From Aphrocallistes beatrix (lineage: Eukaryota; Porifera; Hexactinellida; Sceptrulophora; Aphrocallistidae): a stretch of 64,000 nt of DNA. Within the stretch, counting starts at the first letter, position 1; each line of letters starts with the position of its first letter. Below are positions 10,153-21,063 of the stretch, in pieces. The notes beneath the pieces are model-generated. The model made no database searches. It worked only from the letters and a program-made list of their open reading frames with translations, and had not been told where the DNA came from. A program made the position numbers and the translations under genes. Where the stretch lies: the NCBI GenBank assembly GCA_963281255.1, contig OY725492.1, positions 1,054,001-1,118,000 on the forward strand, in the 5' to 3' direction.

Positions 10153-10464
10153 GTTAAATCGTGTATACCTTGTCAACAAACTGCTGCTCTACCCCCACAA
10201 CCGCAGAGAAAATTGCAGCCGATTCCTCCCCCCAACAGACCTTGGAAATATATCGGGATTGATCTCATTTGTGATCTCCCAGAAACTCCTGACGGCTACA
10301 AGCACATACTGGTTACAGCATGTTACCTTTCGAAATATGTTGTTGCAAGACCGCTGAAAACCAAGACGACCAATGAAGTGATTGAACAGTTGGAGGACAT
10401 ATATCTTGATCTGGGATTGCCCGAAATAATACAACATGATCAAGGAAAGGAGTTCACATCTAAG
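10153..10464 (+). CDS. Integrase core exon of the Ginger1-type gene
   Basis: This 104-codon exon begins at VKSCIPCQQ, which completes the zinc finger, and spans the first two catalytic Asp residues (YIGIDLICDL and IQHDQGKEFTSK). Its acceptor is AAAATAG and its donor AAG|GTACGT. The third acidic residue (Glu in NGLVEAHN) is in the next exon, 10525-10631. Splitting a DDE core across introns is unlike LTR retrotransposon integrases, which are intronless, and supports a DNA-transposon or host-gene origin. Confidence 0.8.
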
Positions 10465-12355
10465 GTACGTAATAGGTAAATGTTTATTAATAATGCATCC
10501 TGTGGTTATTGTTGCATTTTGCAGGCATTTCAGGATTTCCATCAAAAATTGGCTGTTCAAAATAGAAGCACGCGGGCCTATCATCCTATGGCAAACGGAT
10601 TGGTTGAGGCTCACAACAAAATCCTTAAAACGTAAGACTTTTATCTTTTTTTACTTTTAAGATGAGGGTGCTTGAACCTATTCAGATTATATTGTCCTGT
10701 TAATGGAGGATTGTTGCAGATTAAATCGATATATTCTGGCCTTTAATTTAGCGTGGGATATCAGTAGTTCAAAATTAATATTATTAATTCAAATGATATC
10801 ACCTCATATGTCTACTTCGCGTTTAGCAAGGATTTAATAAAATTGAGAAATGGTAGAATGTGATTTATGTTCGAAATTGCATGCACATTATAATGTAGGA
10901 AGTTGAACAAAATGCAGATTGAGTCTGGGAATACCAATTGGTCGCAACTCCTGAAATCAGCTCTACTTTGCATGAACTCCACTATTAAAAGGTCCCACGG
11001 AGATACACCATTCCGAGTAATGTGGGGAAGAGACTCGAGATATGAAGAACTTGTTCCATCCATTAACCATGTCTCAGTCTCAGCAGAAGAGGATGTCGAT
11101 ATGGAGGAAGCAATATTCGCTCTCTACAATGCTGTTCTACCTGATAGCGAATCAGACATGTATTCCCTACCACCGGAACCGCAACAAGAGTGCATCGCTA
11201 GTTTGGACACTTTCCGCAAGACGACGTGTGAACTTGCTGGTGAAAATATTAAGACAGAGCAACTTAGACAGAAGAGACAGTACGATAAAAAAGTTACTCA
11301 AATAAGGTTTGTAATGGTATTCTATTAAAAAATGATTAATTACAGTTTGTTGTTTAATACTTAAAATACGTATTATGAGCATGGTACAAAAATGTTGGTC
11401 GACACACCGATAGTGCAGCACTAGGCGAGATAAATGTACATGATAAAGGCTATTTTCTTGTCAAAATGTGAATACCGTACTAGAGATAAATCACACGAAA
11501 AAAATAGCTTGTTTAAGATATCTATAATTATATATTATAATTTATATATCATACTTTCATTCGATATAGACCTGAGATAAAAGAAGGCGATGAAATTTTG
11601 TGTACAAACATGCCCAAGTTAAAGAAATTGCCAAATACTAAAAAGCAAAAGAAATATTTAGGACCGTACACTGTCTCAAGATTAACTGAGAGTCATGCTT
11701 TCATCTCCAATCCCAAACCTGGTGTAAGGAAGGAAAGAAAATCCCCATCGACATCGTACGTCCTTATTACGAACGTGATGCTGGACTAGAACGGTGCACA
11801 CAACGTCAAAGGAAGTTGGAAAGCGTTGTTGATTCTCACCAGAGCAAGAAACTTCTATTTGTAAGCATCATAAAGAATTTTGAATTAACGGTGTCGCGAT
11901 TAATTTGTTTTAATTCATTTTCCTTTGTAGTCCGTACAACACAATATTTTCGGATTTTCAATGTGCACAATTCTATCACAACTGAATGACCTCAAGGTAT
12001 GTACGCGTGCGTAATAACATCATGTTATTTGCAGTTAATAAAATTCCCATTACAAGTTTATTTTAAAATTAAAAGTAGTGCTATAATTCTCTAATCACAG
12101 TCTTTTACGTTCATATTGAATCAATATTAATGACTTTGATCATCATACTAGGCTATTTTACGTCAAAAAGTGCAAAACAACACTTTTATGACGCCATTAC
12201 ACGAGGATTTACACAACAAACTTAACCGCTATCACGAATACGTTCCTAATACATTGCTGTTCACATTTCTTAAAGACACCACAGAAGACCAAATGGTATT
12301 GACATATTCAAAATTATATATTATTGTGTTTATTTTTATTTTCAATATAATCCAG

Positions 12356-12531
12356 CAGTGGGCAACCTGAGGCCCGCGAGACTAAATTTGATGGTCCGCG
12401 ACTCTTCCAAAACACTCTATTATGGGGCCGCGTTAGTGATTGTAATACAAAATAAGCCCGCATAATTTTGGTGTGAAATTGATGCTGAATATCAATATAT
12501 CTTCTATATCATTATGCCCGCCACTGAAATA
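12356..12531. mobile_element. Possible hAT-type MITE in a Ginger1-gene intron
   Basis: The ends are CAGTGGGCAACC (12356) and GGCGGGCAT/ATGCCCGCCACTG (ending 12531). The left interior GAGGCCCGCG resembles common hAT ends. Target duplication is imperfect (TAATCC shared), so the call is tentative. It lies between exons at 12295 and 12564. Confidence 0.45.
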
Positions 12532-12742
12532 ATCAATCCAATATCAATTACGTTTAATTCTAGAAAACTGAAATCAGGAAACGACTACTGAGCTGCTGGA
12601 CTACAGAACTCGATCCTAAGTTTGGTGACATGCTTGCAGCCAAATACACTCACAAAGTATTGTATTCCGTGGTAAGTGATGATAACATATTTGAGCCTAG
12701 TAGTAGTATAGATTTTTATTACGTGTACTGCAATCGTTTTAG

Positions 12743-13531
12743 GCAATGCAATACCTAAACACAATGTTTTGGGAAACCATTCCTGACAGCTATTCATCTC
12801 ACATTCCTAACCCGAGTCCATCAGACCCACTAATTCAAATTATTAATGAAGATTGGCAGCGCAGAAAATGTGCCATTTTGGGTCTAACCTTTGACTCCGT
12901 AATGAAACAGCCGGGTAATCTCATTGGACAGCCACTTAAATACTATCAACCATGGGAAGTGGACAACATTATGCGAGATGGCAATTGCCTTTTTCGTTGC
13001 CTCTCAAAAATCATTACTGGCAGTCAGAACAGCCACTTAGAGATTCGCTCGATAATTGCTCGATTTATCGCAAGTGAGGGATCAACTCGACTAGGATGGT
13101 ATTTCAAATCGAAACGGACAACTCCTTGTGAATATTTCGTTAATGAAAATCTAGTTTATTGCGAAGGAATTTGGGGTAGCGATGTTGAAATAATGGCGGC
13201 TTCTGCTATCCTGGATGCAGACATTTACGTTGCAAATGACGACTATTGGCAAAAAGGTACTTTGACTCGTGAAGTGAGATGGAGTTTACTGAGAGGCAGT
13301 ACCAATCAGAATGCGAACATTTACATCACCAACTATGGCCAGCATTATGAACCAGTCATTTCAATGATAAACAGCCCTACACATTCTTATGGAGCAAAGT
13401 CAGAAAAAATTCTCAACGTGGAATCCAGCGACACAGAATCCAACGATCCCCGTGAAAATGGTTCCGCAAACCCCATTCCGATGGCAGATGTAGATGATTC
13501 TAATGAGAGTAAAGAAGCTATCGACAAATAA
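12743..13531 (+). CDS. OTU cysteine-protease exon of the Ginger1-type gene
   Basis: This terminal exon starts after CGTTTTAG at 12742 and ends at a TAA. It encodes about 262 residues. The catalytic Cys box is MRDGNCLFRCLS (Asp, Cys), the central helix is WGSDVEIMAASAI, and the catalytic His box is YITNYGQHYEPV. OTU domains cleave ubiquitin or ubiquitin-like tails; in Ginger1 proteins the role is unknown. An acidic, Ser/Asn-rich tail follows (SSDTESNDPRENG). The stop codon TAA overlaps an AATAAA polyadenylation signal at about 13527-13532. All three catalytic elements are intact. The adjoining 12564-12671 exon joins in phase 0. Confidence 0.88.
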   Translation, partial: AMQYLNTMFWETIPDSYSSHIPNPSPSDPLIQIINEDWQRRKCAILGLTFDSVMKQPGNLIGQPLKYYQPWEVDNIMRDGNCLFRCLSKIITGSQNSHLEIRSIIARFIASEGSTRLGWYFKSKRTTPCEYFVNENLVYCEGIWGSDVEIMAASAILDADIYVANDDYWQKGTLTREVRWSLLRGSTNQNANIYITNYGQHYEPVISMINSPTHSYGAKSEKILNVESSDTESNDPRENGSANPIPMADVDDSNESKEAIDK

Positions 13532-13559
13532 AATTTTAATATGCTAATTAGCTTATTTT

Positions 13560-14720
13560 AGCGTAGTATTACCTCCCAATAGATATCTAATGGCAGGTAG
13601 TTTCTGTCCGTTTGTATGTTTGTGAAAATCGAGTTGATCAATTGCTCAAATTACTCTAAAACGAAAAGAGCTAGCAGAAATAAATTTTGATAAATGAAAT
13701 GTTCATAGGGATATCTCTATAAAATTAGCACGACATGATCATAATTATTGTTAGGGGGTATTCACTAATATTTCTTAAACTTCATTTGTTAAAACCAAGC
13801 AATCCAGTCAAGTTTACATTTAATTTCTGCTAAGCTAAGTTTCCATAAAAACCCAAAATGCAAACTGTAGTTATCGTAACAGTCCATTACGTAAACCGTC
13901 TACAAATCGATCTCATTATAACGAGTAATACGTATCGTAACTACTTTGGACAAATAAATCATCATAACTGTTAAGATTTCATAAATGCATCGTAACCACA
14001 GAATTGGATCATCATAACTTGCTGATACGCAACTGTTGCGAAAACGTAACCTATCAATCAAAACTATTGCGAAAAGAAATAGAATTACAATATCACACAG
14101 AATTAATTGTCTTCTGCATACCCAACATATTTGTTGGTGTAATGGAATCCAACAAAGTTAAAATCATTGCTTATGAGCGAGATACTGAGAGGTTTCAAAA
14201 CACAACACTAAATAACATTTATTTATTATCAAGTAGAGAAAATTAGTTTTCGGACTTTTATTGGGTCGTCATGTCCGGCCAAATGTTCCAAAAAGTGGAT
14301 AAAGTCCCTTTTTTTTGGGCAAGCGGGACTAATACTAACATCCAAAAATGAGCCACTCTGTCACGATCGCACACTCTGGGCATTTTAAATTTGATATTAT
14401 TAAATCCTGACATGATGCAGAAGTTTTGTATCTATACAATCTCATCATTCTTTACAGGTTTTGTATGTACACATATAACACCCAATATTTTGTCTACCTA
14501 ATGTGAATATAATAAAATCAAATTTTGTTTATATATTTATTTAGCATAATGGGGTTATAAATTAAGTGATAAAGATTAAAACTGAACAAATATCTGAATA
14601 TAGAGCATTAAAATATATATTATCTGAATTTTGCATACTGCTGTCAGCGGCGGCGCTAACTGGCCACCACTGGAGGACCGAATTTCGAATTCAATATTCT
14701 AGGGAAGCTCAGATCGTCTA
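13560..14720. other. No recognised gene
   Basis: AT-rich DNA downstream of the Ginger1-type gene. An 80-codon open frame (14004-14246) has no domain I recognise. I did not find the transposon's right terminal repeat here. Confidence 0.4.
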
Positions 14721-14723
14721 AAC

Positions 14724-14889
14724 CAGTGGTCCGCAACCTGTGGTCCGCGGACCCCTTAGTGGTCCACAGAAGATATCAGGGGGTCCACAGGATTCGAAAT
14801 TTTGTATTACGGTTAATAGGAGGGGGTCCACAGAATATAGAGAAATTGCTTTAGGGGGTCCACAGTCTAAAAAAGGTTGAAGACCGCTG
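14724..14889. mobile_element. hAT-type MITE, 166 bp
   Basis: The inverted ends are CAGTGGTCCGCAACC and GGTTGAAGACCGCTG. It is flanked on both sides by the perfect 8-bp duplication GTCTAAAC (14716-14723 and 14890-14897). The interior has GGGGGTCCACAG three times. The perfect duplication argues for a young insertion. Confidence 0.9.
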
Positions 14890-15433
14890 GTCTAAACCAA
14901 TCAAATGTCCATACCAATATAGTTATAAATCTTGGTTGCGAGCAGCCATGGGCAACATTTGTCAGGGATCAATTGATCAGTGATCAATGTAAACCTGGAG
15001 GTGACGGGCAAGATTGCTGACAACCCAGACACTGTCATAGACAGGAGCGCCGAACTTTTCGAAATCTATAGGCGTTTTGGATTTCTAGGGGGGGGATCAG
15101 CCCTAAAAATTTTGTTGCTTCTATGGGCCAACTTCGAATCGCTCGAAACCCCCCAGCCCCTCCCCCGCGTTTGGCGCCTATGGTCATAGATCACTTCATT
15201 AAAGTGGGTAGTCGTCGGATTGTACTAGTCTACACAAACAAAAAGTATTCGTAATATTATTTATGTAATATTATACTGGATAAACACGGAAAAGAATCAT
15301 TAGTATTTTTCTTTATACGTACTGCTGGTTGTCTACATCAAATTTTCATGCAATTCCTTTTTTACTGAGCCTAATGACGGGGAATTCAGTCAACATCTGT
15401 GTCACAAGATACATATGAACGTAAAAAGCCTGA
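14890..15433. other. No gene recognised; possible GC-rich repeat piece
   Basis: 14980-15190 is locally GC-rich with a loose inverted repeat (GGCGCCTATG against CATAGACAGGAGCGCC). I see no protein match. The remainder is AT-rich and featureless, up to an R2 end fragment (ATAGCCTACTCTATATAAGG) at 15434-15510. Confidence 0.35.
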
Positions 15434-15929
15434 GCCATAGCCTACTCTATATAAGGCCTAACATCTAATGTACCAGGGATGCGGTAGAGGACGGGAAATT
15501 AAAATTCTAAGAATGTGTATAATAACCAATTAGGCCATTAAATAACTAAGCCATAGTCTTTTCCATTATTCCCTACTCTAATAGGATTAATATTTTATTT
15601 TGAACATATTTAATGAATGACTAAGAACAACATGTATCATATTACATAATAGAAAGGTTAAAATGGCAATAAAAAAGGTCTTCACAATACTTTTCTGCTT
15701 TCTTTCTTTCTCCTACTAGCTCGCTCTGTACACACATTGTGTGAATAGAAAATATGAATACGTCCGTTTCAATATTTCAAAATATGAGATTTGATAGCTC
15801 GAAACAGACATCACACGAACAGTCCAAAATGATGTTCCAAGGGTCTGTTTCTTAGAAAAGAGGTCAACAAGTAATAATATCTACAAGATGGAATTAAATG
15901 ATTAATAATTTCAAAAGTCGGATAACAAT

Positions 15930-16071
15930 AGGGTCAATTACATTTGACAATTATAATTACGAATCAATTTCAAGGCAAGTAAAATTTTCAATTACAATTA
16001 CACTTCAATTACAGTGTAATTGTAATTAATTACTAATTACACAATTATAATTGTAATTGACACCAACCCTG
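15930..16071. mobile_element. Palindromic MITE, left end truncated
   Basis: The right end ACACCAACCCTG with GTAATTGACA mirrors TCAATTACATTTGACA on the left. The interior is nearly all TAATTACAATTA-like palindromes. The left terminal CAGGGTTGG is absent. Confidence 0.5.
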
Positions 16072-16133
16072 AACTGTGATGCAAATATTTTTGAGCCAGG
16101 GTCTTTGCTGTATTGATACAAATGCATTTATAC

Positions 16134-16345
16134 CAGGGTTGCCGTGGGAATGAAATTCCCATTTCATCCCATCCCCATAGAATTCTTGTGGGAATCCCCA
16201 TGGGGATTCCCATAGGAATCCTGTGGAAATCCCCATGAGGATTCATACAGCAATCCTATGGGAGGACCCTGTGGGAATCTCCATAGGACCCTGTGTGAAT
16301 CCCCATAGGAATTCTATGGGGATTCCCATTCCGACGGCAACCCTG
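16134..16345. mobile_element. hAT-type MITE, 212 bp, palindromic GGAATCCC interior
   Basis: Inverted ends are CAGGGTTGCCGTGGGAATG and CATTCCGACGGCAACCCTG. The perfect 8-bp target duplication ATTTATAC is at 16126-16133 and 16346-16353. The interior is repeated CCCCATAGGAAT and its complement. Open frames read here are artefacts of the palindrome. Confidence 0.92.
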
Positions 16346-16763
16346 ATTTATACCGAATAACTTCCTTAGATATAATTTTCATGACTTATGAAGAATATTG
16401 TTTGGATAGCGCCGGCCATGATCATAGTAAACTATTACTAGATATTCTTCTGAATTTAAACTGAACTAAAATGTTTCGCTTATTTATTGAAAGCTATGAG
16501 ATACAATTAACTTTTACTTTGCAGATTAGATCTCTCGTAGAACAATTTTCAATAATACAAATTATTCCTTGTTGCTTTTGACGCACCCTCTACATATGCA
16601 GATAAAAATGACTATTTCAGGATAAACGAGAAAACATCATAGACGCCGAAGGTCGGGGAGCTCTCTCGTGTGTTTTCTAAAATAAATGCTTCACTGAAAT
16701 ATATACATATATAATTATCAGTATTGGTATTGCTATGACCAAGCGACCTGCATGTGAAATATA

Positions 16764-17360
16764 GGGTGTCCCAAAAGTTCTGCAACAACTAATTTTACTT
16801 TGTTAATTTGACTAAGATCACTTGATTGTATTCCAAATTAGCCTCCATAAATGAAATCTAACACCCTTCTAGCATAGAAATGAGCTCAACCTATTACGCA
16901 AAAAACATTTCTTATAAAATTATGAATAATTACATACCAATTACTCCAAAATTTGGAGCTCAAAAATGTAAAGTTTGAAGATCACTATTTTTCTGATGAA
17001 ATTATTACATTAATCACTTCTATATTCTGTAATTGATTCATAATACTAAAATAACATTATTACTTTTGATTTATGTAACGGAAATCTTCTATAAGAACGC
17101 GAGTATTTTAAGTATAGACGTCAAATGTACCATGGATATGAGTTTTTTTATTGAGATAAAAAATATTCTTTACTAGACAACGATATACGTATATGATCCA
17201 GCATTGCAAATAAATTGAGAAAAGCAGGCCATTGGGAATGCAAAATAATTAAGATAATCCTCCCTATTTTTTGATTAAAAATAGGTATCGGATATTCGAT
17301 CTATTTATCTATGTATTAATGCATCAGCAACATTTGTTGCAGAACTTTTGGGACACCCTG
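16764..17360. mobile_element. mariner-type MITE, 597 bp
   Basis: Perfect terminal inverted repeats of about 22 bp (GGGTGTCCCAAAAGTTCTGC, complement ending at 17360) next to TA. The sequence CAGGGTGTCCCAAAAGT is a frequent mariner end. No transposase is present. Confidence 0.85.
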
Positions 17361-18000
17361 TATAACCCAGAATTTTTCCCACAAATTTTAAACAATTATT
17401 TTCAGGTATCACCCCCTTGGGGATAAGACCCATTCGCTGTCTATGACATCCTCCGAGATGTTTTTAAGATTTGCCAGAATATAATAATTCGGATACAATT
17501 GTCAGATGGAACGAATATAGTACTAATTGAAAGCAAATATACTTACCTTTTAGATCTTGCAAATTCCTGACAGGTACTTCTCTTTCTCCTCAATCTCATA
17601 TTTCAAGCTAGGAGTCTCCTTTGTTTAGCAATATTCTTCCTTTTACTCCAGAGAACGGAGTCCGTTTATTTTAGATATCGAGAGCAATTAAGAGGATACC
17701 ATGAAAGGCAATATGGTTTAGCTCCAGTCCCCACTTTTAGTTTTGTATGTATCCCCTTCAACAGGATTCTTTGGATGGAGAACGGGAATCGAAACGTCGG
17801 TCAAATGTCTCTTCTGAGTTCTTGCATCTTAAAATGGAAAGTGATCTGCTGCAGAGAAGGATTATGGAGGCTAGGTTAAATATTTGTGACAGAGAATATG
17901 GGGGGAAACAACTTCACATAATGTATTCTCATTGATTAAGCTAGTGATAAAATCATCATTAAAAGTTGTGGTTCATTATAATAATCGTCCACTAGTGCAT
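17361..18000. other. No recognised gene
   Basis: The stretch 17560-17940 has a few open frames without recognisable domains. 18003-18053 is an R2 right end (CTTATATACAGTAGGCTATG). Confidence 0.35.
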
Positions 18001-18227
18001 CCCTAGTCCAGATTTTCCAAGTAGATGGCAGGCCTTATATACAGTAGGCTATGCCTGAGCATAAAGGTTATCATAATGACAGCTATACGTACGTATTTCT
18101 TAAGACACCTAAACAGGATTTTGCAAACTAAAATAACTATGCGCATATATTAAATGGGAACATTTTAGATTGCATTATACTACCACCAAGCGGTCTCAAA
18201 TTTCTACAAAAAAAACCCATTAAACCC

Positions 18228-19095
18228 AACCAAGTGACTATAGCACAATTCATCACTAATCTTGTATATTCTAAGAATCTCAAAATACTGTATCACGGTG
18301 ATAGACAATCCATGGTCTGACAATATAAGAAACTCAAAATATTACGAACTCAAAATATCATAGACAATCCATGGTCTGACAATATAAGAAACTCAAAATA
18401 TCACGAACTCAAAATATCATGCAACAGGCCTAAGAGTAACTTAACCAGGGATGCAGTAGAAGATGGATGAAGAAATACATGAGCTGCCTTAAATCATTAA
18501 CAAAGCACAATAGAGCTTAGGAGTGTATTACCAGAATATATAAATATGGTGTCAAAGCACCCATATCCGTTGTTGAAATTTAGATTAGTCATCAAATGAT
18601 TGCGCAACAGGCTATATTTGGGTCAAATTTAGTGATTTTCAGAGGTCGTTTAAGGGCACTTCTAAATGTTTTTATTATAAAGTTTTTCGCATAGAACTGA
18701 GAAGTGAATGTGTTAATACTAAAAATTTGGAGTTTTTTCATGGAATGTAAGAACATTCCATGAAAAAATTCCAAATTTTTCGTATTAACACATTCACTTC
18801 TCAGTTCTATGCGAAAAACTTTATAATAAAAACACTTAGAAGTGCCCTTAAACGACCTCTAAAAATCACTAAATTTGACCCAAATATAGCCTGTTGCGCA
18901 ATCATTTGATGACTAATCTAAATTTCAACAACGGATATGGGTGCTTTGACACCATATTTATATATGCTGGTAATACATTCCTAAGCTCTATTGTGCTTTG
19001 TTAATGATTTAAGGCAGCTCATGTATTTCTTCATCCATCTTCTACTGCATCCCTAGTGCCAAATTCGCAAGTTACTCTGAGGCCTTATTATAGTA
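18228..19095. repeat. R2-family fold-back with a near-perfect 320-bp hairpin
   Basis: Arms of roughly 320 bp (about 18430-18749 and 18753-19090) meet at a 3-base loop around 18750, where ATGGAATGT and ACATTCCAT face each other. Arm identity is very high. The segment 18228-18428 is an inverted, internally duplicated version of 8840-8980. The ends carry GGATGCAGTAGAAGATGGAT and its complement. Confidence 0.85.
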
Positions 19096-19172
19096 GGCTA
19101 TGATAGAATATATTTATGGTAATAACTTTTGCGCGCAATTATTTCGAGGCTAAGTATCAAAGCTTGATTTAG

Positions 19173-19532
19173 GAACTCGTCATCTTTTGAGTCGAGAGAC
19201 CGACGACTTCGCTTAGCTGCAGATTAGGAGTAGTAGAGGGATATCCTGGCAGAAGTACTGGTACAGCATCATCCTTCAGCTTTGGGTTCACTCTAGGGAT
19301 TTTGCGAATAGTACCATCTCCGTTGGGAACATTGTGCATGTACTCGATATCTTCAGTCCTAAAGTGCTTCGCGCAGACGAAAACAGTCTTTAACTCGTCT
19401 ATATCATCTCTGCGGAGTGCCCGTACCCAAGCCTGTCTAAGTTTATATGGTTTCTGCGGCATCTTGAAAAGAGTCACACGATCTCTAGACTTAGTTTCTC
19501 TTGCAACCAGGTGCCGAGCAACTGGTCGGCAT
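19173..19532 (-). pseudogene. THAP-domain gene fragment, frameshifted
   Basis: On the minus strand an ATG at 19532 begins MPTSCSAPGCKRN, the canonical THAP start with its first two zinc-ligand Cys residues, and then hits a stop. The rest of the THAP domain reads on in the next frame: SRDRVTLFKMPQ, a Trp in RQAWVRAL, VFVCAKHF (remaining Cys/His ligands) and the AVPVLLP end motif. One frameshift near 19495 therefore separates the two halves. THAP domains bind DNA in host regulators and in P-element transposases. Nothing downstream identifies which this was. Either a pseudogene or a sequencing indel. Confidence 0.75.
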
Positions 19533-20111
19533 TTCAAACGTAAATACGTAGCTAGTGCAAAAACGAAATGTATGTAACTATTTATTACTTAAATTGTAAA
19601 TAGATAAACATGAATAAAACATTGTGGTTAATTAACAATTACCGGCTTCGACTGCATCCCTGGTACAATATTTCCATTCTACTGTTAGGCCTGAGTTAAG
19701 TAGGCTATGTATTATGGTTACGCTATTATAGAATGTGAGCGGCCTCGTAGTATAGACATGTTATTTCGTGTGAGCGATCAGTTGCTAGGGATCATCGTCC
19801 GCGTCTGTTAATGGGGGGAGTGGTTGATGCATTAAGGGCATCATAAAAATGGTTGGGATGGTCAAGGTAAATGGTGAGGTCTGGGTGATGTTTTCGCAGG
19901 ATTTTGGCTACTTGTAGTTCTTGGGTCATCTCGAGTCGAGAGTAGGGCTTATAGTTAGTTGGAAGAAATTTCCGCACCTACTAAAGCAGGATAGGGCAGT
20001 TCCTGAGATACTGCCAGATGCAGTGGTGCGATCTCGGTTGGCGCAGTACTCATTTTCGTAGCTCCGGTTTGACCAATATACTAGATCAGTTTTTCGACAT
20101 ATGGATGGTGG
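19533..20111. other. Unassigned, with an R2 right-end fragment
   Basis: 19640-19712 matches an R2 end (CTGCATCCCTGGTA to AGTAGGCTATG). Positions 19792-19977 (minus) give a 61-codon frame with no recognisable domain. Otherwise I see nothing. Confidence 0.4.
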
Positions 20112-20593
20112 AGGATTGATTGAAGAAACTGCCGGTCATAGAAAGCTGATTTTTGGCATGTGGGGATCGTTTGGCTATAGTTCCACTAAGTTCTGAGCTC
20201 AGACGAAAATGTCGAAACATCATAGAACTATAACGTTATTGTCACTTTTTTATAATTAGAAATTACAGTTTTTCGACGATAACTCAGCCTTTTTCGGCGA
20301 TAGAAGGCTGAAATTTTAATAGAATATGTATATTAATATTCTTCACATATGATACTATTATCATCAAAAAATGATGATTCATCACTCTGTTATGACGTCA
20401 TCATCACGCATCAAAATAAAAGGTAAATCTAGTGTTTTTTCGTGCGTTATCGATTATAACAATAGGACAGACATATTTAGAAATGTTATCTCCCATATAA
20501 TTAAGCAATGGTGACCACAGTTTCCCTAAAGGGCACCTCCAGCGAACACAAAATGTCCGCCTGCCGCGCAGCGCAAGCAAGCGAAGCGCGCTT
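20112..20593 (-). repeat. R1 repeat, inverted
   Basis: A reverse copy from GATTGATTGAAGAAACTG to AAGCGAAGCGCGCTTATA. A further R1 tail fragment (20662-20700, CGTAACGAATTGATTGAAG) follows and is cut off shortly before a hAT MITE. Confidence 0.88.
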
Positions 20594-20733
20594 ATATATA
20601 TATATACAAAAACATTATTGAGTTCTAATAGTATGGATTTTGATGTACTTGTATATATATCCGTAACGAATTGATTGAAGAAACTGCCTGGCGTAGAAAG
20701 CTGACCATAATATTTTAAAACTAACGTTAAGAC

Positions 20734-21055
20734 CAGTGGTGTTTTGGGGGGGGGCCCTGCCCCCCCACTTTTTTCGCTTGGGGGTGCGCGGGGGGGCGCT
20801 GTCCCCCCCCACTTTTTTCGCTTGGGGGGCGCTCCTTACCTCATACTAACTACCATTTTACTTTTAGCCTTAGAATGTATTACGTAGCATAACAAATTCA
20901 AATCAATTGTTGCCATTTTAAACTAACCATATTCTTTTTCTCTTTCTTATTATCACCATTTCTATACCATCAGGGGATAAAGTTTCACGAAAAACATATA
21001 ACTTTTTTACGGGAAGGAAGCGCCCCCCACTTCTATTTTTGGCAAAACACCTCTG
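20734..21055. mobile_element. hAT-type MITE, 322 bp
   Basis: Ends CAGTGGTGTTTTG and CAAAACACCTCTG, perfect 8-bp duplication GTTAAGAC at 20726-20733 and 21056-21063. Near the left end are G-tracts and two copies of CCCCCCCACTTTTTTCGCTT. It landed in DNA just beyond an R1 tail fragment. No coding capacity. Confidence 0.92.
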
Positions 21056-21063
21056 GTTAAGAC

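Larger units (their letters stand above)
9143..13531 (+). mobile_element. Ginger1-type integrase-OTU transposase gene, multi-exon
   Basis: I infer about ten exons with GT-AG borders: 9143-9295, ~9701-9861, 10153-10464, 10525-10631, 10899-11306, 11570-~11860, 11931-11996, 12152-12295, 12564-12671 and 12743-13531. In order, the product shows an N-terminal integrase region; an H2C2 zinc finger (HDKIGH and CIPC); a DDE core with IGIDLICDLP, IQHDQGKEF and NGLVEAHN (35 residues between the second Asp and Glu); a GPY motif (YLGPYTVSRL); a linker; and a C-terminal OTU cysteine protease. Integrase plus GPY plus C-terminal OTU is the described layout of Ginger1 cut-and-paste transposases. Most exon junctions are in phase; a couple do not read through cleanly, so activity is open. 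I found no terminal inverted repeats with CCGG or CCGT duplications, so host capture is possible. It lies in sense orientation within the GPCR intron. Confidence 0.8.

Noticed and set aside
12170-12370. Independent small gene
   Set aside because: Its first part is an internal exon (12152-12295) of the Ginger1-type gene and the rest is intron.
9143-13531. Ty3/gypsy retrotransposon
   Set aside because: The integrase is interrupted by introns, lacks gag/protease/RT and carries a C-terminal OTU domain, which fits Ginger1 DNA transposons better.
16037-16246. Two overlapping minus frames rich in MGIP
   Set aside because: They translate the palindromic GGAATCCC interior of a MITE with clear target duplications.
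20615-20812. Minus frame with PPRTPKRKKWGGRAPP
   Set aside because: It reads the G-tracts of a hAT MITE and adjoining R1 tail.
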